A DNA stretch of 64,000 nt from an uncultured Acetatifactor sp. (GCA_910584235.1 CAJTZD010000001.1:124001-188000), one strand, 5' to 3'. Numbered from the stretch's first letter, positions 46,275-55,847 are shown. The notes: generated from the sequence alone by a model not told the origin. Translations and numbers: made by a program.

Positions 46275-48947
46275 TTACCCTCTCCAGCGGTTTTTCAACT
46301 TATTCTGCAGACGGTACAGCACGTTAAGGGCATCAATGGGAGCCAGGGTGTTCACTTCCACCTCCATCAGCTCTTTCAGCACGTCCTCGTCGGTCACCGT
46401 GTCAAACAGGGCCATCTGGGACAGTTCGATTTCGTCCGGCTTGGGCTGGCGCTTCACCTTGGTGTCCTTTACGTCCACGGTGATGTTCTGTATTTTTTCT
46501 ATGATATCATTGTCCGTGAGCTGCTCTACGATCTCCTTGGCCCGGTCTATCACCATGTCCGGCACCCCGGCCAGCCTTGCCACCTGGATGCCGTAGCTTT
46601 TGTCCGCTCCGCCCTTGATGATTTTTCGCAGGAAGACAATGTCGTCTCCCCTCTCTTTCACGGCAATGCAGTAATTGTTCACATTGCTCATCTTGCCCTC
46701 CAGCTCCGTGAGCTCATGGTAATGGGTGGCGAACAGGGTCTTGGCCCCCAGGAGCTTGCGGTTGCTGATATGCTCGATCACCGCCCAGGCGATGCTCAGG
46801 CCGTCAAAGGTGGACGTCCCCCTGCCGATCTCATCCAGAATCAACAGGCTGTCGGACGTAGCGTTGCGCAGGATATTGGCCACCTCGTTCATCTCCACCA
46901 TAAAGGTGGACTGTCCGCTGGCCAGGTCGTCGGAAGCCCCCACCCGGGTGAATATCCTGTCCACAATGCCGATGTTGGCGCTCTTTGCGGGCACGAAGCA
47001 TCCAATCTGGGCCATCAGCACGATCAGCGCGGTCTGGCGCATGTAAGTGGATTTGCCCGCCATGTTGGGGCCTGTGATGATGCTGATGCAATGCTTGTTG
47101 TTGTCCAGATAGGTGTCGTTGGCGATGAACATATCACCCTCTATCATCCGTTCGACTACGGGATGTCTTCCGTCCTTGATGTCGATGATGCCTTTTTCGT
47201 TCAGCTTTGGCCGCACATAGAGATTGCGCTCCGATACCAGAGACAGCGCCGCGTACACATCCAGCTTCGCCACGGCCTTTGCCGTGGTCTGGATCCGGTC
47301 AAGCTCGCAGCCGATGGAATCCCTGATCTTGCAAAACAGGTCGTATTCCAGGGTGGTGAGCTTGTCCTCCGCGTTGAGAATCGTATCCTCCAGCTCTTTC
47401 AGCTTGGGGGTGGTGTAGCGTTCCGCGTTGGCCAGGGTCTGTTTGCGGATATAGTCCTCCGGCACCAGGTTCTGATAGGAATTGGTCACCTCAAAATAGT
47501 AGCCGAAGACCTTGTTGTATTTGATTTTCAGATTCTTGATGCCCGTCCGCTCCCGATCCGTCTCCTCCAGCTGGGCCAGCCACTGCTTTCCGTCCCGCTT
47601 TGCGCTGCGCAGCATGTCCACGGTCTCGTCAAAGCCGTCCTTAATCATGCCGCCCTCCCTGATGGTCACCGGAGGGTCGTCCTCGATGGAGGCCTGAATC
47701 AACTGGAAAATATCCTGCAGGCCGTCGATGCGCTCCTCCACCTCCCGCAGTTCCTCACAGGAAAAGCCTTTCAGGACTGCCTTGATGGCCGGAAGCATCT
47801 CCAGGGAATTGCGGAAAGAGATAAAATCCCTGGGGTTCGCCGTCTTGTAGGTGACCTTGCTCAGCAGCCGTTCCAGGTCATAGACAGGATTTAAGTATTC
47901 CCGGATCTCATCCCGGGAGACGCTGTCTTTCCCCAGCTCCTCCAAAGCGTCCAGGCGCTTTTCCATCTTTTCCTTGTCAATCAGAGGCTGCTCCAGCATG
48001 CTCCGCAGCAGGCGTCCGCCCATGGCGGTCTTGGTCTTATCCAGCACCCCCAGCAGGGAGCCGCGCTTCTGCTTCTCCCGCATGGTCTCCGTCAGCTCCA
48101 GGTTGCGCCTGGTGGAGCTGTCCAGCAGCATATATTTATTGGTCAGATAGGGGTAGAGATGGGTGAAATGGGCCAAATCCGTCTTCTGAGTGTCGTACAG
48201 ATACTGCAGCAGGGCCCCCGCCGCAGTCATCCCTGTGGGAAAGTCCTCGACCCCCAGCCCAATCAGGGTATTTACCTTAAAATGCCGTATCAACAGCCGC
48301 CTGCAGCCGTCATCGTCAAACAGATGGGGCTCCAGGGCATTGACGGAAATGCGGTATTTCTCCCGCAGCCCCTCCACGTCAAAGCCGCTGACCAGGAAGT
48401 TCTGGTTGCAGATGATTTCCGAGGGCTCGTACTTCATCATCTCGTCGTTCAGCTTCTTTAAATCTTCTACCTCCGTAAGATAGTAGTCCCCGGTGGTGAC
48501 GTCCGCCACGGAAATGCCGATTTTCGTGGGCGTGTAGGCGACACACATCAGGAAGTTATTTTTGGATTCCTCCAGAGACTGGAGGTTCAGATTCGTCCCG
48601 GGAGTCACAATGCGGATGACCTCCCGCTTTACCAGCCCTTTTGCCAGCTTTGGATCCTCCACCTGCTCACAGATTGCCACCTTGTAGCCCCTGTTGACCA
48701 ATTTGGTCAAATAGCCCTCCACCGCATGATAAGGGACGCCGCACATGGGCGCCCGCTCCTCCAGGCCGCAAGACTTTCCTGTCAGGGTAAGTTCCAACTC
48801 CTTGGACACCGTCTTTGCATCCTCGAAGAACATTTCATAAAAGTCCCCCAGCCGGTAAAAAAGGATGCAGTCAGCGTACTGCTTCTTCGTCTCCATATAT
48901 TGCTGCATCATGGGGGTGAGTTCACCTGCTGGAATCTGTTCTGGCAT
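46275..48947 (-). CDS. mutS: DNA mismatch recognition protein MutS
   Basis: The protein has 890 residues. The mismatch-reading Phe-x-Glu is in GDFYEMFFED. The Walker A GPNMAGKSTYMRQ and the DEIGRGTSTFDGLSI Walker B/signature region near the C-terminus are intact. The ATG at 48947 has AGGAG 8 nt before it; a longer frame from 49040 has no ribosome site. Confidence 0.97.
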   Translation of the reverse strand: MPEQIPAGELTPMMQQYMETKKQYADCILFYRLGDFYEMFFEDAKTVSKELELTLTGKSCGLEERAPMCGVPYHAVEGYLTKLVNRGYKVAICEQVEDPKLAKGLVKREVIRIVTPGTNLNLQSLEESKNNFLMCVAYTPTKIGISVADVTTGDYYLTEVEDLKKLNDEMMKYEPSEIICNQNFLVSGFDVEGLREKYRISVNALEPHLFDDDGCRRLLIRHFKVNTLIGLGVEDFPTGMTAAGALLQYLYDTQKTDLAHFTHLYPYLTNKYMLLDSSTRRNLELTETMREKQKRGSLLGVLDKTKTAMGGRLLRSMLEQPLIDKEKMEKRLDALEELGKDSVSRDEIREYLNPVYDLERLLSKVTYKTANPRDFISFRNSLEMLPAIKAVLKGFSCEELREVEERIDGLQDIFQLIQASIEDDPPVTIREGGMIKDGFDETVDMLRSAKRDGKQWLAQLEETDRERTGIKNLKIKYNKVFGYYFEVTNSYQNLVPEDYIRKQTLANAERYTTPKLKELEDTILNAEDKLTTLEYDLFCKIRDSIGCELDRIQTTAKAVAKLDVYAALSLVSERNLYVRPKLNEKGIIDIKDGRHPVVERMIEGDMFIANDTYLDNNKHCISIITGPNMAGKSTYMRQTALIVLMAQIGCFVPAKSANIGIVDRIFTRVGASDDLASGQSTFMVEMNEVANILRNATSDSLLILDEIGRGTSTFDGLSIAWAVIEHISNRKLLGAKTLFATHYHELTELEGKMSNVNNYCIAVKERGDDIVFLRKIIKGGADKSYGIQVARLAGVPDMVIDRAKEIVEQLTDNDIIEKIQNITVDVKDTKVKRQPKPDEIELSQMALFDTVTDEDVLKELMEVEVNTLAPIDALNVLYRLQNKLKNRWRG

Positions 48948-49050
48948 GTTTCGTTGCTCCTGTTCTGTGTCTTTTGTGTGGAATGCCTGTTTCCCGCCGC
49001 TTCCGCACGCAGCCAGGCACGGACAGATGAAGAAAGGCATTCATAAAAAC

Positions 49051-49078
49051 GCGAATGCACAACTCGTAGTGCATTCGC
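49051..49078 (-). terminator. Intrinsic terminator downstream of the DUF3298-like gene
   Basis: GCGAATGCAC (49051-49060) pairs with GTGCATTCGC (49069-49078) around 8 nt. On the minus strand GTTTTTATG follows (49042-49050). It ends transcription from the right before mutS. Confidence 0.85.
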
Positions 49079-49137
49079 TCCTATTTTAGCACAAAATATT
49101 GTGTTTGTAAAAGGACTTTTTTAATGTATCGTATTTT

Positions 49138-49213
49138 TTAGTCCAAAGACGCCATCTCCTCCACATATTCCATGACAAGCCCATCCTCCTCCACATGCAG
49201 GATAAACCGTTCT
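49138..49213 (-). other. Coding-like tail after the lipoprotein stop, +1 frame
   Basis: Directly after the TAA of the lipoprotein gene, the minus strand in the +1 frame reads SKERFILHVEEDGLVMEYV and then EEMASLD before a stop at 49138. Codon use looks ordinary. It could be a former C-terminal extension lost by a frameshift, or the remnant of another gene. Confidence 0.3.
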
Positions 49214-50179
49214 TTACTCTATAGGGACCGTAACCTCCAGACTCCCCACCGCATGACCGAAGCCAAAGGAACCCTCCTGGAACGCCAAGTTGATCTGTCC
49301 CTCATAAAAATACCAGCCAATCTCACCTCTTGCCGCGATGTCCGGTATCTCCGCTTTCAGCACAGCATCATCGAACTCCACCTCCGGATAGTTTTCATGA
49401 AGCCGCTCTATAATAGTCCCTACCATTGTCTCGTCCATGGTCAGGAACTGGCTCAGCTCCAGGTTCTCCCCGGTTCCGGCGTTCAGATTGTAATAGTCCC
49501 AGTAATTGTTGGGATGGGGGCCGCCCATGTTCACTGTACGTATGACCATGATGCTGACTATATTCATGTCGCATCTGTATACATAGGCGCTGGTGCCCTG
49601 CCCGAACACCCCTGCCGGTTCTATGGACTCCCTGTAGTCCTTTGCATTTTCCTGCAGTTCATCCAGCAGCGTCTCATTCTGCGATTTATACTGCGCGTTG
49701 ATGGCCGCAAGCGCCGCGGATAATTCTTTGTAGGCACTGCCATCCCCTGCCACGGTAAACATCGGATATTCCGCAAAGGCAATCTCTTCTCCCGCATCGT
49801 CCGTCCGCGTTTCCCTCAATATTTCCCAACGGATTTCCGGCGCAGCCGCAGCGTCTCCGCCGTTCGATGCTGCCGCATCCGGGGAGGCGTCTTTTGGTTC
49901 GGAATCACTTACTTCCGGGGACACTTCTGCAGAAGCTTCTGCGGATGTTTCCGTAGAAGCTCCCGGGGACGCGGAATCCTGCCCCTCACTGTCCGTACCA
50001 TCCCCGCCCGGGGCATCCGTTCCGGACTCCGACTCCCTGTCAAGGGGCACAGCCTCTAGCTCTATGACCGAATTATTCTCTTCCTCTCCGTCTTTCCCGC
50101 CACAGGCAGAGAGGGCAAGGCATAAAATCAATACCATGCATGACACTATTGTCATTTTTCTCATCATTTTCTTCTTCAT
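49214..50179 (-). CDS. Lipoprotein with DUF3298/RsiV-like C-terminal region
   Basis: The protein has 321 residues. A signal peptide ends with lipobox LSAC (Cys at about 26). A long Ser/Glu/Asp/Ala-rich disordered linker (30-125) follows. The C-terminal region with NMGGPHPNNYWDYYNLNAGTG and LHENYPEVEFDDAVLK matches the DUF3298 or RsiV-type lysozyme-binding family. Anchored on the outer face of the membrane, it may sense or bind a ligand. It follows ruvB, so it is probably the tail of the ruvAB transcript. Confidence 0.8.
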   Translation of the reverse strand: MKKKMMRKMTIVSCMVLILCLALSACGGKDGEEENNSVIELEAVPLDRESESGTDAPGGDGTDSEGQDSASPGASTETSAEASAEVSPEVSDSEPKDASPDAAASNGGDAAAAPEIRWEILRETRTDDAGEEIAFAEYPMFTVAGDGSAYKELSAALAAINAQYKSQNETLLDELQENAKDYRESIEPAGVFGQGTSAYVYRCDMNIVSIMVIRTVNMGGPHPNNYWDYYNLNAGTGENLELSQFLTMDETMVGTIIERLHENYPEVEFDDAVLKAEIPDIAARGEIGWYFYEGQINLAFQEGSFGFGHAVGSLEVTVPIE

Positions 50180-50229
50180 CTTTTTTCACTCTCTGAAATC
50201 CATACTTTAATTTCATTGTCCCATTCCAG

Positions 50230-51237
50230 CTATGGATTCTGGCGGTAAATTCCACAGTCCAGATGCCGGTAAGCCAGTTCCGTAGCCACTCTCCCCCTGG
50301 GGGTGCGGTTCAGGAAGCCGTTCTTGATCAGATACGGCTCATAGACATCCTCAATGGTACCCGCGTCCTCCCCGATGGCAGCCGCCAGGGTATCCAGTCC
50401 CACCGGCCCTCCGTCGAACTTCTCGATCATAGTGAGCAGGAGATTTCTGTCGATATGGTCCAGCCCCAGCTTGTCCACGTCCATCAGGTCCAGGGCCGTC
50501 CTGGCCACATCTTCCGTAATGATGCCGTCATATTTCACCTGTGCGAAATCACGCACCCTCTTTAAAATTCGGTTGGCAAGCCTGGGCGTCCCACGGCTCC
50601 TGCGGGCCATCTCCAGCGCACCCCCCGGCTCGATTTCCACTGCCAGAATCCTGGCGGAATGCAGGATGATCAGCTGCAGCTCCTCTGTTGTATAGAACTC
50701 CAGATGGTGGATCATGCCGAAACGATCCCGCAAAGGCGCTGTCAGAAGCCCTGCCCTGGTGGTGGCCCCCACCAATGTGAACTTCGGAAGCTCCAGCCGC
50801 ACCGAACGGGCCGTGGATCCCTTTCCTATCATGATGTCGATACAGTAATCCTCCATGGCGGGATACAGCACCTCCTCCACCTGACGGTTCAGGCGGTGTA
50901 TCTCGTCCACGAACAGCAGGTCGCCCTCCTCCAGATTGTTCAGGATGGCAGCCATCTCCCCCGGCTTCTCGATAGCGGGCCCGCTGGTGACTTTCAGATG
51001 CACGCCCATCTCATTGGCGATGATGCCCGCCAGGGTGGTCTTACCCAGGCCCGGCGGCCCATAGAAGAGCACATGATCCAGCGCATCGCCCCGCAGCTTC
51101 GCAGCCTCGATATAAATCTTCAGGTTTTCCTTTATCTTGGATTGACCGATATAGTCATCCAATTTCTGTGGGCGCAGGGAGCCCTCTATCCTGATATCCT
51201 CTTCCGTTATATTTGTCTCAATCATTCGCTTCGGCAT
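50230..51237 (-). CDS. ruvB: Holliday junction branch migration ATPase RuvB
   Basis: The protein has 335 residues. The AAA+ motor has Walker A GPPGLGKTTLA, Walker B FVDEIHRLNR and sensor GATTRAGLL. The C-terminal winged helix ends in FLNRTPRGRVATELAYRHL. It drives branch migration with RuvA. It follows ruvA with a 96-bp gap. Confidence 0.97.
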   Translation of the reverse strand: MPKRMIETNITEEDIRIEGSLRPQKLDDYIGQSKIKENLKIYIEAAKLRGDALDHVLFYGPPGLGKTTLAGIIANEMGVHLKVTSGPAIEKPGEMAAILNNLEEGDLLFVDEIHRLNRQVEEVLYPAMEDYCIDIMIGKGSTARSVRLELPKFTLVGATTRAGLLTAPLRDRFGMIHHLEFYTTEELQLIILHSARILAVEIEPGGALEMARRSRGTPRLANRILKRVRDFAQVKYDGIITEDVARTALDLMDVDKLGLDHIDRNLLLTMIEKFDGGPVGLDTLAAAIGEDAGTIEDVYEPYLIKNGFLNRTPRGRVATELAYRHLDCGIYRQNP

Positions 51238-51333
51238 AATCTGATCTCTATTTCCTCCGTGAGGGGACGGCGTTCCCTACGAGATAACCGCTCCTGTCAT
51301 TCCAGCATCTAATGGCATGTTTATCGTTGTCTG

Positions 51334-51945
51334 TCAGAACATCTTCTTTAGCGCCGCTTTCAGCACTGCCCCGGAATCCATGGCTTCGATGCCCTCAATA
51401 GCGTTTACCGCTTTCGCCGCCTCCGCCTGTCCATAGCCCAGGGACACCAGCGCTTCCACGGCCTCCCTCTTCTGGGAGCTGTCTCCCACAGCCGCGCCTG
51501 CTGCCTGGCTGCCCTGGATTTCCACGCCGATGGCAGTGTCCTCCACCTTGATTTTTCCTTTCAGCTCCAAAATCAGCCGTTCCGCCGTCCTGGCCCCGAT
51601 TCCCGGCGCTTTGGTGATGGCTTTCACGTCTCCCGAAAGGATGGCGAAGCGCAGGGAGTCCGCGTCCAGCACGGACAGGATTGCCAGCCCGCCCTTGGGC
51701 CCGATGCCGCTTACGGTAATGCACTTTTTAAAAATCTCCAAATCATTTTTGGACAGGAAGCCATAGAGCTGTATGGCATCCTCCCGCACGCTGGTGTAGG
51801 TGTACAGCTTTACTCTCTCTCCTATGCCCGGAAGCCTGGCCGCCGTGTCCGCGGAAATCCTCACATTGTATCCAATCCCGCCCACATCCACTACTGCATT
51901 GTCTTCCGCTATATCCTCAACGGTTCCCTTTACATATGCTATCAT
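51334..51945 (-). CDS. ruvA: Holliday junction DNA-binding protein RuvA
   Basis: The protein has 203 residues with an N-terminal OB fold (MIAYVKGTVEDI), tandem HhH motifs (CITVSGIGPKGGLAILS and APGIGARTAERLILELK), an acidic or polar linker and a RuvB-binding C-terminus (ALVSLGYGQAEAAKAVN). It holds four-way junctions flat for RuvB. Confidence 0.96.
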   Translation of the reverse strand: MIAYVKGTVEDIAEDNAVVDVGGIGYNVRISADTAARLPGIGERVKLYTYTSVREDAIQLYGFLSKNDLEIFKKCITVSGIGPKGGLAILSVLDADSLRFAILSGDVKAITKAPGIGARTAERLILELKGKIKVEDTAIGVEIQGSQAAGAAVGDSSQKREAVEALVSLGYGQAEAAKAVNAIEGIEAMDSGAVLKAALKKMF

Positions 51946-52043
51946 ATATCTCTCCCTGCGTCCGGCTCCCGCCAGACGTACTCTGTCTCCATTTCCGGGA
52001 ATTGCTAAAACAATTTATACCGCACGCCAGTTAAATTTACAGC

Positions 52044-52123
52044 ATGTTCCGACTGCAGACCACCAGCCAAGCACCTTCCGGGGTGCGTGACTGTAAATCC
52101 TGGCGATCTGCAGTATAGAACAT
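52044..52123. repeat. Imperfect 80-bp inverted repeat between MATE and ruvA
   Basis: ATGTTC-CG-ACTGCAGA (52044-52059) is mirrored by TCTGCAGT-ATA-GAACAT at 52106-52123. Inside, a CCA pairs with TGG across the loop, which holds a small CACC/GGTG stem. It lies about 100 bp upstream of ruvA and 30 bp after the MATE gene. It may be a transcript-end structure or a miniature mobile element; no target duplication was identified. Confidence 0.5.
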
Positions 52124-52153
52124 TCCTGTCCCCGACACAGGTCAGCCATCCCT

Positions 52154-53635
52154 CTATGCCGCTCCCGGATCCCGCCGCAGCACCCTCTTAAACACGATCA
52201 GGAAGCAGACCAGATGTACCGCAAAGGTCAGGCCCCAGCTGATGGGATAGGAGTAATACAGGCACTCCAGCGTATGGTAGCTGCGGAAGATGGTATATAT
52301 CCACACCACCCTGAACAGACATGCCCCCGTCAGGGACACCAGCATGGGCATGATGGCATAGCCCATGCCCCGCAGCGCGCCTACAGCCACGTCCATCAGA
52401 CCGCAGAGGAAATAGGGGACACAGATGAGTTTCATGCGCAGGATGCCGTACTCTATGACTGCGGGATCTACCGTGTACAGCTTCAGCAGTGTCCCGCCGA
52501 ACAGATAGGCCACATTGCCCATGACCAGGCCCACCACTGCCACCATCAGCTCGCATATCAGCAGCACCCTGCCGATCCGTTTGTATTTCCTGGCGCCATA
52601 GTTCTGTCCGCAGAAGCTGATGGCCGCCTGGTAAAACGCGTTCATGGCCGTGTAAACGAAGCCCTCAATGTTGCTGGCCGCCGTATTCCCGGCCATGGCA
52701 ATGGAGCCGAAGCTGTTCACAGAAGATTGAATCAGCACATTGGATATGGAGAACAAAGCCCCCTGCATACCGGCCGGAACCCCGATCTGAACCATCTTGA
52801 TCAGCTTGTCCGGCGCGATCCGCATCCCACTAAGTTCCAGGCGATAGGCGCTGTCCGTGAGAATCAGGCATCTCACCACCAGCGCCGCTGAGATGGCCTG
52901 GGAGACCACCGTGGCCGTGGCCACGCCTGCCACACCCATATGGAAGTTTATGACGAATATCAGATTCAACACTACGTTCACCACGCCTGCAACCAGCAGA
53001 TAATAAAGGGGCCTCCTGGTATCTCCCACGGCCCGCAGAACAGCGCTGCCGAAATTATAGACCATCATGAACGGCATTCCGGCAAAATAGATGCGCATGT
53101 AGAGAACCGAATGGGAAATTACATCGTCCGGCGTGCCCATCCAGTTCAGCGCCGGCTTGGCCAGGAAAAACCCGAGAAAGATCAGAATGATACCTCCTGC
53201 CAGAGCAGTGGCGATGGCTGTCTGAACCATCTCTTTCAGCTCCCTGTCCTGTCCCGCCCCAAAGAACCTGGCCACCAGCACATTTGCGCCCACGGACAGC
53301 CCGATGAAGATATTCACCAAAAGGTTGGTCAACGATCCTGTGGAACCCACCGCTGCCAAGGCCTGGTTTCCGGCAAAGCGCCCTACTACCACGATATCTG
53401 CCGCGTTGAAGAGCAGCTGCAGGATGCCCGACAGCATCAGCGGTATGTAGAATATCATGATTTTACCCAGAAGCGGGCCGTTGCACATATCAATCTCGTA
53501 TTTTTTGGAGGAATCTTTTTCCGCAGGCTGCTTCCCCTCCATGGTCTGCTCCTGTACCATAGAATTCTTTCCGTTATCTCCGGAACTCTCTTTTTCCATG
53601 GAATATATCTCTTCTGTGGAACGCCTTTCTTCCAT
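52154..53635 (-). CDS. MATE-family multidrug/toxin extrusion transporter with repeat-built N-terminal tail
   Basis: The protein has 493 residues. About twelve membrane segments occur in two halves (MLSGILQLLFNAADIVVVGRF in the first). Residues 1-50 are an extra polar tail with six-residue degenerate repeats (EERRST, EEIYSM, EKESSG). The ATG at 53635 has GAAGAG upstream. An internal ATG at 53542 with CAGGAG is an alternative start. MATE proteins export cationic drugs or metabolites with Na+ or H+; substrate unknown. Confidence 0.9.
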   Translation of the reverse strand: MEERRSTEEIYSMEKESSGDNGKNSMVQEQTMEGKQPAEKDSSKKYEIDMCNGPLLGKIMIFYIPLMLSGILQLLFNAADIVVVGRFAGNQALAAVGSTGSLTNLLVNIFIGLSVGANVLVARFFGAGQDRELKEMVQTAIATALAGGIILIFLGFFLAKPALNWMGTPDDVISHSVLYMRIYFAGMPFMMVYNFGSAVLRAVGDTRRPLYYLLVAGVVNVVLNLIFVINFHMGVAGVATATVVSQAISAALVVRCLILTDSAYRLELSGMRIAPDKLIKMVQIGVPAGMQGALFSISNVLIQSSVNSFGSIAMAGNTAASNIEGFVYTAMNAFYQAAISFCGQNYGARKYKRIGRVLLICELMVAVVGLVMGNVAYLFGGTLLKLYTVDPAVIEYGILRMKLICVPYFLCGLMDVAVGALRGMGYAIMPMLVSLTGACLFRVVWIYTIFRSYHTLECLYYSYPISWGLTFAVHLVCFLIVFKRVLRRDPGAA

Positions 53636-53830
53636 ATTCTCTTCCCAATCCCTTTCCTCCGGAAGCCGGACTGCGCTTCTGCCATGGTCTCCCAGTATAT
53701 TCGTTCCCGCCGCCCCAGAAGCGGCGCGTGGAAGCCGATATGTCTTCTGTCAGGAAACAGAGCCCCGCAGCCTGTGAACTGCAGCCTGCGAGACTCTCTG
53801 GTACAAATTTCTTATTCGTATCGGTCCGAA

Positions 53831-54319
53831 TTACGATTGGCTATTGATGTAATTGATCAGCCCCTCGGAGGAAATGATTCTCTGCATGAACTCCGGAAAC
53901 GGCTGTCCCTGGAAGCTGGTACCTCTGGTCACATCGGTGATAACCCCGGAATCGAAATCCACCTCCACCTGGTCCCCGGCCTGGATTCCCCTGGCGGCCT
54001 CCGGGCACTCGATGATGGGAAGACCGATGTTGATGGCATTTCTGTAAAAAATTCTGGCAAAGGTCTCCGCAATGACGCAGCTGACCCCTGCGGCTTTGAT
54101 GGCGATGGGAGCATGCTCCCTGGAGGAGCCGCAGCCGAAGTTCTTCTCTGCCACAATGATGTCGCCCTTTTGCACTTTCTTTATAAACTCGCTGTCAATG
54201 TCCTCCATGCAGTGCATGGCCAGCTCCGCAGGATCCGAACTGTTTAAGTATCTCGCCGGAATGATGACATCCGTGTCTACATTGTCTCCATATTTAAATA
54301 CTCTGCCCTTTGCGTTCAT
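53831..54319 (-). CDS. leuD: 3-isopropylmalate dehydratase small subunit
   Basis: The protein has 162 residues (MNAKGRVFKYGDNVDTDVII, then GCGSSREHAPIAIKAAG with the swivel-domain Ser-Arg loop). With LeuC it isomerises 2- to 3-isopropylmalate in leucine synthesis. ATG 54319 has AGGAAAAAG. A longer frame to 54406 has no ribosome site. It is separated from leuC by 187 bp and has its own likely promoter. Confidence 0.96.
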   Translation of the reverse strand: MNAKGRVFKYGDNVDTDVIIPARYLNSSDPAELAMHCMEDIDSEFIKKVQKGDIIVAEKNFGCGSSREHAPIAIKAAGVSCVIAETFARIFYRNAINIGLPIIECPEAARGIQAGDQVEVDFDSGVITDVTRGTSFQGQPFPEFMQRIISSEGLINYINSQS

Positions 54320-54461
54320 CTTTTTCCTGTCCCTGTCATTCTGCCATGTCTGTAACGGAACTCCCATTTTCTGAGAAGAAATCCTTTCTCCTTCCAGTGC
54401 TTTCACATAACGACAAGGCTCTCCTTTCCTAATATTCGCAATACTTACTTAAGCCATATGT

Positions 54462-54489
54462 ATAATACATTTATAAATACCGCTGTCAA
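54462..54489 (-). promoter_or_regulatory. Probable promoter for leuD
   Basis: On the minus strand TTGACA (54484-54489) and TATTAT (54462-54467) are 16 bp apart within the leuC-leuD gap. It would allow leuD expression apart from leuC. Confidence 0.55.
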
Positions 54490-54506
54490 AACGGCAATTT
54501 TCTTCC

Positions 54507-55784
54507 TCAGCCAAGATCCGCCGGCTCGCAGATTACGCCTGTTACCGCACTGGCTGCTGCCACGGCAGGGCTCGCCAGATAGATCTCGGAGGACACATGC
54601 CCCATGCGGCCCACGAAATTGCGGTTGGTAGTGGACACGCAGCGCTCACCCTCCGCCAGAATCCCCATATAGCCGCCAAGGCAGGGGCCGCAGGTAGGCG
54701 TGCTGACAATAGCGCCGGCCTGGATGAAAGTCTTCAAAAGCCCCTCCTCCATGGCCTGCATGTAAATAGCCTGGGTGGCGGGAATCACGATGCAGCGCAT
54801 GCCCTTTGCCACATGGCGGTCTTTCAATACCTCCGCCGCAGTCCGCAGGTCGTCCAGGCGGCCGTTGGTACAGGAGCCGATCACAACCTGGTCTATGGCA
54901 ATTGGCTCCATCTGACGAATTTCGTCAATGGTATGGGTGTTTTCCGGGAGATGGGGGAATGCCACCGTAGGCCGCAGCGCGCTCAGATCAATGGTATACT
55001 CTGCATCATATACCGCATCTTCGTCCGCCTGGTAAATGGTATACGATCTGTCGGAGTGCTCCTTGATATAGCTTTCCGCCAGCGCATCCACGGGAAAGAT
55101 TCCGTTCTTGCCGCCGGCCTCTATGGCCATGTTGGCTATGGTAAAGCGGTCGTCCATGGACAGATTGGCTATTCCGTCCCCCACGAACTCCATGGATTTA
55201 TACAGAGCGCCGTCCACGCCGATCATGCCGATGATATGTAAAATCACATCCTTGCCGCTGACCCATTTGGCAGGCTTTCCGGTGAGAATAAACTTAATTG
55301 CCCCAGGCACCTTGAACCAGGCCTTGCCCGTAGCCATGCCGGCAGCCATGTCCGTACTGCCCACCCCCGTGGAAAACGCGCCCAACGCGCCGTAGGTACA
55401 GGTATGGGAGTCCGCGCCGATGATCACGTCCCCGGCCACGGTGAGCCCTTTCTCCGGAAGCAGGGCATGCTCGATGCCCATCTCGCCCACCTCAAAATAG
55501 TTGGTGATATCGTTCTTTCTGGCGAACTCCCGGACACATTTGCAGTGCTCCGCAGACTTAATATCCTTGTTGGGCACGAAATGATCCGGCACCAGAGCTA
55601 TCTTGTCCTTGTCAAATACGCCCTTGGCCGTGAACTTGTCCATCTCCTTGATTGCCACGGGGCTGGTGATGTCATTGCCCAGTACCAGGTTCAGATTCGC
55701 CTCGATCAGCTGGCCCGCATCCACCTTTTCAAGCCCTGCCGCAGCCGCCAGAATCTTTTGCGTCATTGTCATTCCCATATCCAT
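54507..55784 (-). CDS. leuC: 3-isopropylmalate dehydratase large subunit
   Basis: The protein has 425 residues of the aconitase family. Fe-S ligands are in VVIGSCTNGR and TPTCGPCLGGYMG, with GADSHTCTYGALGAFSTGVG in the active site. ATG 55784 has AAAGGA 6 nt before it. The gene is not next to leuA or leuB in this window. Confidence 0.96.
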   Translation of the reverse strand: MDMGMTMTQKILAAAAGLEKVDAGQLIEANLNLVLGNDITSPVAIKEMDKFTAKGVFDKDKIALVPDHFVPNKDIKSAEHCKCVREFARKNDITNYFEVGEMGIEHALLPEKGLTVAGDVIIGADSHTCTYGALGAFSTGVGSTDMAAGMATGKAWFKVPGAIKFILTGKPAKWVSGKDVILHIIGMIGVDGALYKSMEFVGDGIANLSMDDRFTIANMAIEAGGKNGIFPVDALAESYIKEHSDRSYTIYQADEDAVYDAEYTIDLSALRPTVAFPHLPENTHTIDEIRQMEPIAIDQVVIGSCTNGRLDDLRTAAEVLKDRHVAKGMRCIVIPATQAIYMQAMEEGLLKTFIQAGAIVSTPTCGPCLGGYMGILAEGERCVSTTNRNFVGRMGHVSSEIYLASPAVAAASAVTGVICEPADLG

Positions 55785-55819
55785 AACCATTCCTTTCCGT
55801 CAAAAATTTCTATCCTTGA

Positions 55820-55847
55820 TGATAACACAATCATGGATATTGTTCAA
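55820..55847 (-). promoter_or_regulatory. Possible leuC promoter
   Basis: On the minus strand TTGAAC (55842-55847) and TTATCA (55820-55825) are 16 bp apart. No T-box-like long leader fits in the 174-bp region before leuC. Two copies of AAATTGCATA stand just upstream (55868-55888). Confidence 0.4.
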
